DNA from: Devosia sp. A8/3-2
Lineage (GTDB): Bacteria > Pseudomonadota > Alphaproteobacteria > Rhizobiales > Devosiaceae
DNA length: 64,000 nt
Direction: 5' to 3'
Assembly: GCA_025452255.1 (NCBI GenBank)
Contig: CP104974.1
Location: 2,396,156-2,460,155 of the forward strand
The position numbers were made by a program, and so were the translations under genes. Shown here piece by piece: positions 29,023 to 38,584 of this stretch. Position 1 is the first letter of the stretch; each line of letters opens with the position of its first letter. Under the pieces are notes generated by a model. That model had not been told where the DNA came from, did no database searches, and saw nothing but the letters and a program-made list of their open reading frames with translations.

Positions 29023-29952
29023 GTGTCGCTTACGCGTTTTGCTGTTTCCCTCGTAGTTGTCGGTGCGTCTCTGGGGGCCTGCGCCAAGCCGCCCAGCCAT
29101 CTCAGCACTAGTGCAGACCTCGCCCCGCATGCCTATCAGGCGACGGATCGCACAATCACCAATTCCATCTTTACCGGGTCCAAACCGGTCACCGACCAGC
29201 CCATGCCCGAGCGGATTTTTACCTCCGGGCACTCGGCAGGACGGACTTTGGCTGTGGCGTCCACGACCGACATTATCCTGCGCCCCGGCGAAGTCATCCT
29301 GACCTTTGATGATGGCCCGCGCCCCGGCAAGACGCCGGCGATTCTCGACACGCTCGACGCGTTCGGGGTCAAGGCGACCTTCCTCATGTTGGGGCGCTGC
29401 CGCCGCCAATCCCAAGCTCGCCGCCAGCGTTGCACTGGCCGGCCATACGGTGGGCAGCCACACCTATGACCATGCCGATCTATCCGGCATGACGCGGCAG
29501 CAAGCGCTGGATGATATCGCGCAGGGCGAGCGCGCCATCTCGGCGGCGCTGGCGCAATCGGGCCAGTGCTGTCGCCCTTTTTCCGCTTCCCCTATCTGGC
29601 GCAAACCGGGTTCCTGCGCACCAATCTGATGCTGGGCAACATGGTGGTGCTCGACGTCGATATCGACAGCAAGGACTATTATTCCGAGACCAGCGAGCAG
29701 GTCGTCGCCCGCACCATGGCGCGGCTGGAAGCGCGCGGCAGCGGCATCATCCTGTTCCACGATATCCATCAGCGCACCGTCGACATGCTGCCGGGTTTTC
29801 TCGCCCAGCTGGAGCAGAAGGGCTACACCGTCGTACGCCTCGTGCCCAAGGATAGCGGCGTCTTCGGTCGCGACGTGATTACGGCAGACGCGCCAGTATT
29901 CGGTGGGGCGCTTAGGCCGGGCACTCCGCACCCGTGTCCTCTCACCCAGTAG
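29023..29952 (+). CDS. Lipoprotein polysaccharide deacetylase
   Basis: NodB-homology (CE4) deacetylase anchored as a lipoprotein: GTG start then LTRFAVSLVVVGASLGAC, with the lipobox cysteine at LGAC. Catalytic motifs: LTFDDGP (catalytic base and metal Asp), SHTYDH (metal histidines) and FRFPY. Near the end, LFHDIHQRT supplies the late histidine motif. Two frame changes are needed, near 29397 and near 29569. The joined length is about 309 residues. It would remove acetyl groups from peptidoglycan or an exported glycan. The stop abuts a family B palindrome. Confidence 0.87.
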
Positions 29953-29983
29953 GCCTCGTCCTGAGCTTGTCGAAGAGCGAGGC
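29952..29983. repeat. Intergenic palindrome, family B copy 1
   Basis: Seven-base arms GGCCTCG and CGAGGCC enclose TCCTGAGCTTGTCGAAGAG. The same core, CCTGAGC(C/T)TGTCGA, returns at 51759-51800, with an inverted partner at 51824-51852. It lies immediately after the deacetylase gene. Confidence 0.7.
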
Positions 29984-30007
29984 CGTCGCAACAGCAACAG
30001 CTGGTGC

Positions 30008-30397
30008 CTATTCCTCGTCATCCTCGACGTCTGTGAGGTAAACCGAAATTTCGATATCGATGCCATAGGCGGCGATTGCCGCCGCCATATGGGCGGGCAG
30101 GCGGGCTGACATGGCTTCGCCGTTCTCGGGATAGTCGAAAGCGATGTCGAGCACGGCCTTGCCGATGCGGCGGTCTTCGAGCATGGCGGCGATGGCCGGG
30201 CCGGAGCGCTCGGCCAATTCCAGCAGTGCCCGAACCGGAGTTTTGACGCCGATATCCACCTGAGCGTAGTGGCTGTCCTCGGCGTCTTCGCGCTCGAAGC
30301 GGGTGCACAATTGCTTGAGCGCCGCATCGAGTTCGTATTGCGTAACGGTGACGCCCGACAGGCGCAGTGCGATGGCGAAGGGCTCGAAGCTACTCAT
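30008..30397 (-). CDS. Small acidic hypothetical protein coupled to rlmB
   Basis: 129 residues, unrecognised. It begins SSFEPFAIALRLSGVTVTQYELDAAL, has a middle helix (VRALLELAERSGPAIAAMLE) and ends in an acidic tail VEDDEE. It has no signal peptide or membrane segment. Its ATG overlaps the rlmB stop by one base (TGATG on the minus strand), so it is probably translated by re-initiation from rlmB. The frame is intact. Confidence 0.55.
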   Translation of the reverse strand: MSSFEPFAIALRLSGVTVTQYELDAALKQLCTRFEREDAEDSHYAQVDIGVKTPVRALLELAERSGPAIAAMLEDRRIGKAVLDIAFDYPENGEAMSARLPAHMAAAIAAYGIDIEISVYLTDVEDDEE

Positions 30398-31148
30398 CAG
30401 GATCGTCCGGCAGTGGCCGCAAACAGAGCAATGGCGGCGGCGTTGGAAACGTTCAGCGATTTGATTGGGCCGGGCATGTCCAGCTTGACCATTTCGTCGC
30501 AGAGTTCGCGGGTACGCTGGCGCAGGCCCTTGCCCTCGGCACCCATGACGATGGCCAATGGCTGATCGCCACTGCGCGGCTTGAGCTGATGTTCTGATTC
30601 AGAATCAAAACCCAGCACTAACATGCCGCGGTCCTTGAGCTTTTGCAGTGCGTCACCCAGATTGCGCACTTCGATCATCGGCACCGAGTCGAGCGCGCCG
30701 GAGGCGGATTTGGCCATCACGCCGGTTTCGCGCGGCGAATGGCGGGCCGTGGTGATCACGGCGTCAGCGCCAAAGGCGCAGGCGGTGCGCAGAATCGCGC
30801 CCACATTATGCGGGTCGGTGATCTGGTCGAGCACGACCACGAGCTTGAGCGGCTTGATGTCATCAAGCCCAAACCGGCTCACCGGATCGACTTCAAGCGC
30901 GGCGCCCCGGTGCACGGCATCCTCGCCCAATAGCCGGTCGAGCTCCTTGGGCGTGGTTTCCTTGACGGTGACCTTGCCGATCTCGCCGGTTTCCTTGAGC
31001 CGCATCAGTGCATTGGGCGTGGCCAACAGCACTTTCTTGATGCGATTCTTGTTGTCCGGGCGGCGCGCACCGTGTGCAGGCCATAGAGATAGACCGGGCC
31101 GTCATCGGGGTTGTAACGCGGCTTTGGCGGAAATTTATTGATGCTCAT
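30397..31148 (-). CDS. rlmB: 23S rRNA (guanosine-2'-O-) methyltransferase RlmB-like (SpoU family)
   Basis: SAM-dependent ribose methyltransferase of the TrmH/SpoU superfamily. The N-terminal substrate-binding part begins YLYGLHTVRAAL. The knot domain has the three SpoU motifs: LDQITDPHNVGAILRTA, LAIVMGAEGKGL and IKSLNVSNAAAIALF. One T appears lost near 31068 (AALDNKNRIKKVL), which breaks the frame after the first 27 residues. Corrected length is about 250 residues, normal. Start ATG 31146-31148. It lies downstream of tRNA-Tyr on the same strand. Assignment to RlmB rather than another TrmH protein is by overall architecture. Confidence 0.85.
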
Positions 31149-31231
31149 AGGGCAGGGGTATCGCCTTTGCGGCGCGCCAGCAAGCGGGGCGCCGCGGCGC
31201 GCTCTAAACCGAGTGTTTTTCGAGGGGGCGT

Positions 31232-31316
31232 TGGTGGAGGGGACTGGATTCGAACCAGTGTACGCTAAGCGGTCAGATTTACAGTCTGATGGATTTAACC
31301 ACTCTCCCACCCCTCC
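31232..31316 (-). tRNA. tRNA-Tyr (anticodon GTA)
   Basis: 85-base class II tRNA on the minus strand. Acceptor GGAGGGG pairs with CCCCTCC, the anticodon loop is CTGTAAA, a long variable arm follows (CCGCTTAGCG), the T-loop is TTCGAAT, and CCA is encoded. No irregularity was seen. Confidence 0.96.
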
Positions 31317-31473
31317 ACTGACAACGTCGCGTGAGCGGGACAACGAAGCGCTAGGCGTTTCGTCAGGCGGTTTATGGTGGTCTGATGACAGAGTGTCAAC
31401 ACCCCTTCCGCCATTGCCCGCAAGAAATCGGTGGGGCAGGGGGAAAGTATGTGGTTTTTCCGAGAGATGGTCC

Positions 31474-32325
31474 CTAGGCTGCCGCCGCCCAGCCCTTGCG
31501 AATAAACCCCACGCCCTCAGCGAACAATGTCTCGAAATCGGGGAAGAGCGGCCGCCAGACGCGGGTGGCGGCGGCGAGTTCGGGCAGGCCGGCGCCGAAG
31601 GCCTCCAGCACTACCCAACCGTCGAAACCGGCTTGGCGCACGGCTGTGAACACCTCGGCGAAGTCGATCTGACCGCGGCCGGGAATGCCCCGGTCATTCT
31701 CGGAAATATGCAGCACGCCCATATGCTTGCCTAGCGTTGCAATGGCGCGGGACTGGCTCTGTTCCTCGATATTGGCGTGGAACGTGTCGTACATGATGTG
31801 GAAATCGGGGTGGTCCACCCTATCCACATAGGCGCGGGCCTGCGCCATGGTGTTGAGGAAGTAGGTCTCGAAGCGGTTGAGATGCTCGAGGCTGAGATAG
31901 ATGCCATTGACCTTGGCGCGTTCGGCCGGGGCACGGTGCGCCTCGGCGCCGTAGCGCAGCTCATCCTCCGTCGGCCCGAAGCCGGTGAAATGTCCGATCG
32001 GCGCATGGATCGGCCCGCCGACGCTTTCCGAACCCGTGGCAATCGCGCAGTCCAGCGCCCAATCGAGATGATCCATGCCCGCCTTGCGAATGTCGGCATC
32101 GCTGCTGATCGGATTGGCGGCGACCGAGGGGATTACCGAGGTGCTGGTACGGCGCAGGCCGATAGCGTCCAATTGGCGCCCGAGCCATTGGTAATGTGCC
32201 ACGCTGCCCCGCAAGATCGGAACCTCTACGCCATCATAGCCGAGCTCCTTGAGCCGCCGAATCTGGGGCAGGTGTTGCTCTTCGATAAACCCGCTAAGAC
32301 AGAGCAAATTGATGCCGACCTGCAT
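31474..32325 (-). CDS. Sugar phosphate isomerase/epimerase family protein (TIM barrel)
   Basis: About 283 residues of the xylose-isomerase-like TIM barrel superfamily, closest in layout to ketose 3-epimerases. The four metal ligands are in the expected order: Glu147 (LEHLNRF), Asp180 (YDTFHAN), His206 (HISENDRG) and Glu241 (LEAFG). The GRGQIDF segment after the histidine is also typical. It would interconvert a ketose or related sugar in the cytoplasm. Start ATG 32323-32325 follows GAGGAGG. The frame is intact. The substrate cannot be named from sequence. Confidence 0.82.
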   Translation of the reverse strand: MQVGINLLCLSGFIEEQHLPQIRRLKELGYDGVEVPILRGSVAHYQWLGRQLDAIGLRRTSTSVIPSVAANPISSDADIRKAGMDHLDWALDCAIATGSESVGGPIHAPIGHFTGFGPTEDELRYGAEAHRAPAERAKVNGIYLSLEHLNRFETYFLNTMAQARAYVDRVDHPDFHIMYDTFHANIEEQSQSRAIATLGKHMGVLHISENDRGIPGRGQIDFAEVFTAVRQAGFDGWVVLEAFGAGLPELAAATRVWRPLFPDFETLFAEGVGFIRKGWAAAA

Positions 32326-32410
32326 GCGTCCTCCTCGACCCTTATCGGACCCCAAGCAGCACTCTTGCCACACAAAAGTGGCGACGGGCAGGGCGTAAAG
32401 AGGGGAGTTT

Positions 32411-32484
32411 TGGAGCGGGTAGCGGGAATCGAACCCGCATATTCAGCTTGGAAGGCTGCTGCTCTACCACTGAGCTATACCCGC
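32411..32484 (-). tRNA. tRNA-Gly (anticodon TCC)
   Basis: 74-base tRNA on the minus strand. Acceptor GCGGGTA pairs with TACCCGC, the D-arm is AGCTCAGTGGTAGAGC, the anticodon loop CTTCCAA gives TCC, the T-loop is TTCGATT, and CCA is encoded. The structure is regular. Confidence 0.95.
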
Positions 32485-32552
32485 CCGGTCGGAGTGATCC
32501 GAAGCATTGATCGATTAGCCCGACAGGGACGTGGTGGCAAGCCCCGTGATGC

Positions 32553-33534
32553 CTACTCCAGCGGGATAACCTCGCTGGGCGCGACCTTGGTGCCGTTGAC
32601 ATCAAGCACGCCATCGAAACCCTTCGCCAGGAACGCGCCGGAAATGGCGTGTTCATAGGGCTCGGTGCGGCCCATGCCGCTTTTGAGAAAGCAGTTGGGG
32701 CCGGTTTTGACGGCTGGGTTCAGATTAATGGTCATGGCAGAGCATTGCTGGTTGTCGACGCATTTCTGGAAGCACTGTTCCAGCGTTTCGACGCGAATCT
32801 TGTCGACATCGGCGCCGTAGAAATCGAGGCCTTCATAGATGGCGAAGCGCTACGCTTTGCGATGGCGTATTGCCGCCGCCACTGCTTGCCGTGGTGGTCT
32901 CCGGCTGGGAGCCGGGGCTTGTGCCCATGGCCGTGAGCGCTTCTTGCGGCAATTGGCGGAACTGGGCGAGCGTCGCGTCGAGCTGGCTCGGGTTGCGATC
33001 GATGCGCAGCTGCGTGACCTCTTCGGAATTGAAGATATAGATCGCGTTTGCCGGGGTGCGCAGCATGCGGTTGATGACCGCCTGCGGCGTGCCGAAGCCG
33101 GTCAATATCCCCATAATGTCGGTCACCCCGAGCTGGGACGCGGCATTGCTGTCCCCGCCATAGAAGTGATGCACGCCCAATTCGCCCTGATCGAGTCGGC
33201 CCGCCCCGGCGAAAAAGACATAGGCGCAGCTCGACTGGCAGATAGACTTGGGTGGGATATAGGTGTTGATGCCGCGCCGGTAGACTTCGTCGGCCAGCAG
33301 GAGAGCCCCGGCCATAGTGCCGCCATCGCTGGAGAGCACCAGCGTCTTGATATTGGGCTGGCTGGCCAGCACGGCCTTGAAATCGCCGGGCGTCTGATTG
33401 GTGATCTCGCCTGCCAGAATGGCGAAATCGAAGCCCGCACCGGGCACGATAAAGGCGCCCTGACGCGCGATACCGGCCGCAAAAGCCGGGCCAATGGACA
33501 AAACGAGCGCCAAAACGGCAACCAGAATACGCAT
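32553..33534 (-). CDS. Secreted ClpP-like protein with C-terminal PAN domain
   Basis: About 327 residues with a signal peptide ending GPAFA. The N-terminal domain resembles periplasmic ClpP/crotonase-fold proteins: TLVLSSDGGTMAGALLLADEVY, then SICQSSCAYVFFAGAGR, where Ser and two Cys stand near the usual serine site. After a frame change near 32850, a PAN/apple-type domain follows: YEGLDFYGADVD, CFQKCVDNQQCSAMT and NCFLKSG, with paired cysteines. It may be a periplasmic hydrolase or scaffold that recognises carbohydrate or protein. Start ATG 33532-33534 sits five bases after a strong hairpin. Confidence 0.7.
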
Positions 33535-33539
33535 GTTAC

Positions 33540-33576
33540 GCCTCGATCAAGCCAGCGAACTGTCTTAGATCGAGGC
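33540..33576 (-). promoter_or_regulatory. Hairpin covering the ribosome site of the ClpP-like/PAN gene
   Basis: On the minus strand, GCCTCGATC and GATCGAGGC form a perfect nine-base stem around a 19-base loop, ending five bases before the ATG. The only plausible Shine-Dalgarno sequence, GAGG, lies inside the 3' arm, so the folded form would block initiation. It could be a translational switch, but might also be chance or a transcription-factor operator. Confidence 0.5.
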
Positions 33577-33885
33577 TGGGCCGTGAGTCCAGAAGCTGCG
33601 CAGGCGGCGAATTTTCTTTTGCTTGGCGTTGCTTAGCGAACACGCATTTTTCGTTCTGCGCAGCGCGGCTTTTTGCGGCGGCAGTTTCCCTTTGAGCGCA
33701 GGGCTGGGTTGAGCCGGGCGGGCGAGCCAAGCGCGCGAACCATGCTAGGGTGGCTGGTAACGTTTTAGGGATGGACTGGTGCGCGGCATCGGATTTCTCC
33801 CCGCAGCCAAGAAGAGGCTGGCGCGTGCGGCCCGGAACAGGGCCTCTACCGATCGATCCGGAAGCTCAATCACGAGGCTCGGCCC
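33577..33885. other. Gene-free promoter region of the export gene
   Basis: About 310 bases between divergent genes, expected to contain promoters for the ClpP-like gene and the exo cluster's first plus-strand gene. No clear operator, repeat or small gene was found beyond the hairpin at its left edge. Confidence 0.4.
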
Positions 33886-35122
33886 ATGAAGAAAGCGACT
33901 CCGTTCCGGCCCAATGTCCTGCGCCATGGCGTTCTGGCAATGGGTTTGGCCGTCGCGCTCACCGCGGCAGCTGCTGCCGCGGAACCTTATACGCTCAACG
34001 TCTCCGACAAGATCAACGTTCGCGTGGTCCAATGGAAGGCGGCTGAATCCACCTTCGAAGAATGGACCGCTTTGGGCGGGGAATATATCGTGGGTCCCTC
34101 GGGCACCACCGCATTTCCCTTTGTGGGCGATGTGGAAAGCGCCGGCAAAACCTCCCGGGATCTGGCGCGAGAACTGGCCGACGGGCTCAAGCAATCGCTT
34201 GGGCTGGTCGTTTCGCCCAATGTCAGCATCGAGATTGCCGAATTTGCCCCGATCTATGTGGCGGGCGATGTGCAGTCGCTCGGCGAATATAAATTTCTGC
34301 CCGGGCTGACGCTGATCAAGGCGCTTAGCTCGGCCGGTGGCGAGACGGCGTGGCCCCGATGCCAATGCCCGCCCCGAGCGAGACATGCTTACTGTTACTG
34401 GCGCCTATCAGGTGATGCAGGACGAGCAATTGCGGCTGCTGGCCAAGCGGGCCCGGATCGATGCCGAATTGGCCGGGAAGGACACGGTTGTGTCGCCCGA
34501 GCAGTTTGCCGGTGTCGAGGGCGTCGAGCCGCTGCTAGCTGATGAGCAGGCTGTGCTCGTGGCCAATCTCAAGGCGCTCAATTCGCAAAGCACGGCGCTG
34601 GATAGCCAGACCACGGTGCTACAGCGGCAGATAGAGACCTTTGGGCAAAAGCGGACTGCGACCGAGCGGCAATTGTCGGTGGCGCAGGAGCAGCTGACCA
34701 ATGTGCGCTCGTTGGCCGAGGACGGTCTGGCGGTGGTGTCGCGCGTGGCTTCGCTCGAAACCAGCGTGGCCGATTATGAGACGCGCCTGCTCGATATCGA
34801 TATGGCGCAATTGCAGGCGCAGCAGGCCATTGGCGATGCCGAAATCCGGCGCACCGATCTGGCGGACAGCCATGCGTCGGCACTGACGGTGGAACGGCAA
34901 GAGGTCGAGGCGCAACTGGCCGAGGTCAACCTGAAGCTCGCGACCCAGCAGGGGCTGGTGCGGGAGGCGGTGGCCTATTCCGGCATTGCGCCGGGCACGG
35001 CCTCGTCCGTTGCCAGCTACACCTACAGCATTGTCCGCGACGGCGAGGAAATCCCCGCCGAGATGTCGACGCCGGTTTTGTCCGGCGATGTCGTCCAAGT
35101 CCGTCTGGTTGTCGCCGAATAG
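33886..35122 (+). CDS. exoF: Polysaccharide export protein with coiled coil (ExoF-like OPX)
   Basis: About 412 residues. The signal peptide (core LAMGLAVALTAAAAA) is followed by the polysaccharide export domain (YTLNVSDKINVRVVQWK, YIVGPSGTTAFPFVGDV) and an SLBB-type segment (PIYVAGDVQSLGEYKFLPGLTLIKALSSAGG). After a frame change near 34347 comes a long coiled coil rich in Gln, Glu and Leu (QTTVLQRQIETFGQKRTATE and onward) and a final beta domain ending VVQVRLVVAE. This layout matches rhizobial ExoF rather than Wza. It likely bridges the periplasm in exopolysaccharide export. It is first in a plus-strand run with the GH16 and ExoV-like genes. Confidence 0.78.
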
Positions 35123-35152
35123 TTTTGCGTTTTAGTGGATTGGAATAAGCCC

Positions 35153-35938
35153 GTGCCCAGCGTCACCCGCCTTGCCGCCTCCGCAATTGCCGCCCTGATT
35201 TGCCTTGCCACGCCCGCTCTGGCCCAAAGCGCCAGCTTTTTCGACGATTTCGATACGCTCAATGGCCAGCGCTGGTATGTTTCGGACGGCTGGGCCAATG
35301 GTGCGCATCAGAACTGCACACGGTCGGCCGGGCAGGTGAAGACGCTTCGCGGTATGCTCTGGGTCGGTTTTGCTCCAAGCAGCGGCGCCGGCGGTCGCAA
35401 ATATGCCTGCGGGGAAATCCAGACCGGGACGGCCTTCGGCTACGGCACGTTCGAAGCCCGCCTCAAGACGCCTGCCGGCTCCGGGCTTAATGCGGCCTTC
35501 TTCACCTATATCGGGCCGCAACAGGGCAAGCCGCATGATGAGCTGGATTTCGAAATTCTGCTCAAGGATATCGGCCACGTCGAGACCACCAGCTTCGTCA
35601 ATGGCGTCAGCGGCGATGGCGAAGTGGGCAGCGGCATGTCGCACCAGCTGCCCTACGGCTCGAATAATTTCCTCAACTTCGCTGTCACATGGACACCGGG
35701 ACGGCTGGATTACTACATCAACAACCAACTCGTCCGCACTATGACCGAGAGCCATCAGGTGCCCAACAATGCCATGCGCATTTTCTTCAGCCTGTGGGGC
35801 AGTGACACGCTCACCGATTGGATGGGCACCTTCGTGCCACCCAGCGGGCCGATCGCCATGAATGTGGACTGGGTTGCCTTCACTGCGCAGGGCGAAAGCT
35901 GCGCTTTTCCGCAATCGGTGCTTTGTGCGCTGCAATAG
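35153..35938 (+). CDS. exoK: Secreted GH16 endo-glucanase (ExoK-like)
   Basis: About 261 residues with a signal peptide ending PALAQ. The GH16 active site is DELDFEIL, with Glu130 as likely nucleophile, Asp132 and Glu134 as acid/base. Flanking family features: SFFDDFDTLNGQRWYVSDGW at the start and GYGTFEARLKTPAGSGL before the catalytic strand. In succinoglycan loci the ExoK homologue cleaves nascent polymer to set molecular mass. The start is GTG 35153, with an in-frame GTG 18 bases upstream as alternative. It follows exoF by about 30 bases. The frame is intact. Confidence 0.83.
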   Translation: MPSVTRLAASAIAALICLATPALAQSASFFDDFDTLNGQRWYVSDGWANGAHQNCTRSAGQVKTLRGMLWVGFAPSSGAGGRKYACGEIQTGTAFGYGTFEARLKTPAGSGLNAAFFTYIGPQQGKPHDELDFEILLKDIGHVETTSFVNGVSGDGEVGSGMSHQLPYGSNNFLNFAVTWTPGRLDYYINNQLVRTMTESHQVPNNAMRIFFSLWGSDTLTDWMGTFVPPSGPIAMNVDWVAFTAQGESCAFPQSVLCALQ

Positions 35939-35971
35939 CTGGCCGCCGGCCAATCAGAAAAGGGATTTTGA

Positions 35972-36865
35972 ATGAAGCTGGTGTTCTTCCGCGGCAAGGT
36001 GCCGAATTTCGGTGATGAGCTCAATACATATGTCTGGCCGGAAATCCTGCCCGAAGGGTTTCTGGACGAGGACGAGAGCGAGCTGTTTGTCGGCATCGGC
36101 TCGATCATTGGCACCCATCTACCCGAAACGGCCCGCAAGTTCGTGATGGGCTCGGGCTATGCCGGCTATATGGGCCTGCCTGACGTGCATGATGGCAGCT
36201 GGGATATCCGCTTCGTGCGCGGCCCCAAGACGGCCGAAAAACTCAAGATTTCGCCTGATCTGGCCATTTGCGACAGCGCCATCCTGCTGCGCCAGATGGA
36301 ACTGGCCAAGCCCGCCACCGGCATCGATGTCGCCTTCATGCCGCATTATGAAAGCCTCGAGCGCGGCCCCCGGGACGAGGCCTGCCGCCTTGCCGGCATT
36401 AAGCTGATCGATGCCACCGATCCGCTGGAAAAGGTCATTGCCGAGATCAAGGGCGCTCGCGTGCTGATCACCGAGGCCATGCATGGCGCCATCGTCGCCG
36501 ATGCGCTGCGCACGCCCCGGATCGGCGCCAAGCCGATCTTTGCCGGGCACCATATGAAATGGCTCGATTGGTCGGGCGCGCTCGATATCGAGCTGCGCAT
36601 GCATGAGCTCAAGCCATCCAGCGTGCTTGAATATTATATCGGCCGCACTGGCCGCGGCGGCCCTGCCGGCAAGATCGGCACACTCAGCCGCAGTCCATTG
36701 GCGGCGATCCCCAATGCGTTCCTGACGCATTCGGCGGCCCGGCATTTGCAGAAAATGGCGACATATGAGCCCCAGCTCAGCAGCGATGCGAAGATCGCCG
36801 AGGTGACTGAGAAGGCTGTGGCGGCAGTGGATGGTTTTGTGCGGTCGCGGTTGGCGGTGAGCTAG
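35972..36865 (+). CDS. exoV: Polysaccharide pyruvyl transferase (ExoV-like)
   Basis: 297 residues of the pyruvyl transferase family. Seen: FFRGKVPNFGDELNTYVWPEI at the start (NFGDELN is typical), FVGIGSIIGTHLP, KFVMGSGYAGY, RFVRGPKTAEKL and the late EAMHGAIVADALR, where the His is a conserved active-site feature. ExoV adds a pyruvate ketal from phosphoenolpyruvate to the terminal sugar, giving the polymer negative charge. It is the last gene of the plus-strand run and is followed by a long palindrome. The frame is intact. Confidence 0.82.
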   Translation: MKLVFFRGKVPNFGDELNTYVWPEILPEGFLDEDESELFVGIGSIIGTHLPETARKFVMGSGYAGYMGLPDVHDGSWDIRFVRGPKTAEKLKISPDLAICDSAILLRQMELAKPATGIDVAFMPHYESLERGPRDEACRLAGIKLIDATDPLEKVIAEIKGARVLITEAMHGAIVADALRTPRIGAKPIFAGHHMKWLDWSGALDIELRMHELKPSSVLEYYIGRTGRGGPAGKIGTLSRSPLAAIPNAFLTHSAARHLQKMATYEPQLSSDAKIAEVTEKAVAAVDGFVRSRLAVS

Positions 36866-36912
36866 GTAAACCGCCAGCTACGCCACCCCCATTGGGTGGC
36901 ACCAACCATCCC

Positions 36913-37006
36913 AACCACGGTGTCATTCCCGCGAAAGCGGGACCTCCGTTTACTTTTCTGCATCGAAAAACAGAGGTTCCCGCTTTCGCGGGAATGACAC
37001 TGTGGT
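36913..37006. repeat. Long intergenic palindrome, family A copy 2
   Basis: Same element as at 24790-24880. Arms begin AACCAC and end GTGGTT; the inner part is TCATTCCCGCGAAAGCGGG against CCCGCTTTCGCGGGAATGA. It lies exactly between the convergent exoV-like and flippase genes, where it could serve as a bidirectional terminator. Confidence 0.85.
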
Positions 37007-37040
37007 TGAATTTCTGGCAGGGTGGCGAGCGGTGCGCGCC

Positions 37041-38535
37041 CTAAACCGTCGCCTTGCGCTTCTTCAGCACCATGCCCTTGACCGCCAGCAGACGCTTGCG
37101 TGCCAGCACCGGGATCGCGCCGCCATAGACGGCCGCGCACGCTGCCACGGTGGCCACCAGCCGCAGCACGGGGTCGGCATCGGCCAGTTCCATTTTTACG
37201 AAAATCCCCGCGCCGATCATCAAAGCTGTTGCCAGCACGGGAGTGGCGAATGTTCCCAGATACGCCCGAGGCCGAAACCCGCAAAATGCGGATGACCATA
37301 TGCACCGAGGGCGGCCACATGATGAAGTTCTGGATGACGAGGGCCAGCGTTAGCGCATTGACGCCCCATTTGTAGAACAGCACGACATAGAGCACCGTCG
37401 TGACCTGCTTGCCGATCAGGTAGTAGAACCACAGATCGGCCCGGCCCCGGCTTTTGACCAGCGAGGATTGCAGTACGCCGATGCTGGTGATCAGTCCCAG
37501 CAGGCAAAAGGCCTGCACCGCCGGAACGGCTTCCACCCAATTGTGCCCAAAGGCCAGCGGCACGAAATCGTCGGCAATCAGCGCCAGCCCCATGAATACG
37601 GGGAATGACAGCACGGACGAGGCAAAAGTGGCGAGGAAATAAGCCTCACGCAGCTTGTCCCGTTCGTTCTGCAGCGAGGATAGCAGCGCGTAGGACACTG
37701 AACTCAGCGCCCCGGTGATGAGGTCGGTCAGAATCTGGAAGATGCGGCGGGCAAAGCTGTAAATGCCGAGCCCCGCTGGGCCGAGCAACGTGCCGATCAG
37801 CAATTGGTCGACACTGACTAGGGTTATGATGCGATTGCCCGAGGCGAAGAGACCGAAGCTGGCCAGCTCGCGCAAGGCCCGGAAGCTGAAGCGGAATTTG
37901 GGTAGCCAGCGCACTGAAACCGGGGCGCCGATACAGGTGGTGATGGCGGTGGCGAGCTGCGAGAAGGCCAGCGCCCAGAGGCCAAATCCCATCCAGAGCA
38001 GCGCCGGGCACAGTAGGGCCGCGACGACCGAGGCGACCGTCGTCCTCATTGCCAGCTTCTTGAACGACATGGAGCGGACCAGCAGCGCATTGGGCACCGC
38101 TGCCGCCATGTCGAAAATCACCCTTATGCCGATAAAGGGGAGGAGGGCCGTGAGGATGGGTTCGTTGAGCTGATTGGCCAGCGGAAAGGCGGCAAAGCAC
38201 AGCCCGGCATAGATCAGCAGTGCTGCTCCAGTGCAGAGCCAGAACACTGTATCGAGATGGCGCGGCTCGATTTTACTGCGCTGGATGATGGCTTCGCTGA
38301 AGCCAGCCGGGGCGATGGCGGTGCCGAGCATGGCGATGCTGGCGGCATAGGAGACAATGCCGAATTCGGCCGGGGAGAGCACGCGCGAGGTCGCCATGAA
38401 GACGAGAATGCCCAGCGCGGCCGGAGCGAAGCTGTTGACCACCGACCACAGCACGCCGCGTATGGCCGCGCCGGAGCGGTTGGTGCGTACATGGTCCAGC
38501 ACAGGGCCACGACCGGTCTCATTGGTAACACTCAT
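37041..38535 (-). CDS. Lipopolysaccharide/exopolysaccharide flippase (Wzx-like)
   Basis: About 498 residues with some twelve to fourteen hydrophobic segments, of the polysaccharide-transporter family (Polysacc_synt). The first repeat begins RGVLWSVVNSFAPAALGILVFMATSRVLSPAEFG, the standard family opening with the LSPAEFG loop. It would flip the lipid-linked repeat unit to the periplasm, as ExoT does in succinoglycan loci. The frame changes near 37265 (RILRVSASG to LGTFATPVLATALMI). The stop is at 37041 and the C-terminus is basic (KKRKATV). It heads a minus-strand block in which it is transcribed last. Confidence 0.82.
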
Positions 38536-38584
38536 ATTTACTCGATACGGGCCGGTTATTTGCTGCCCGTGGGGGCGGAATTAC

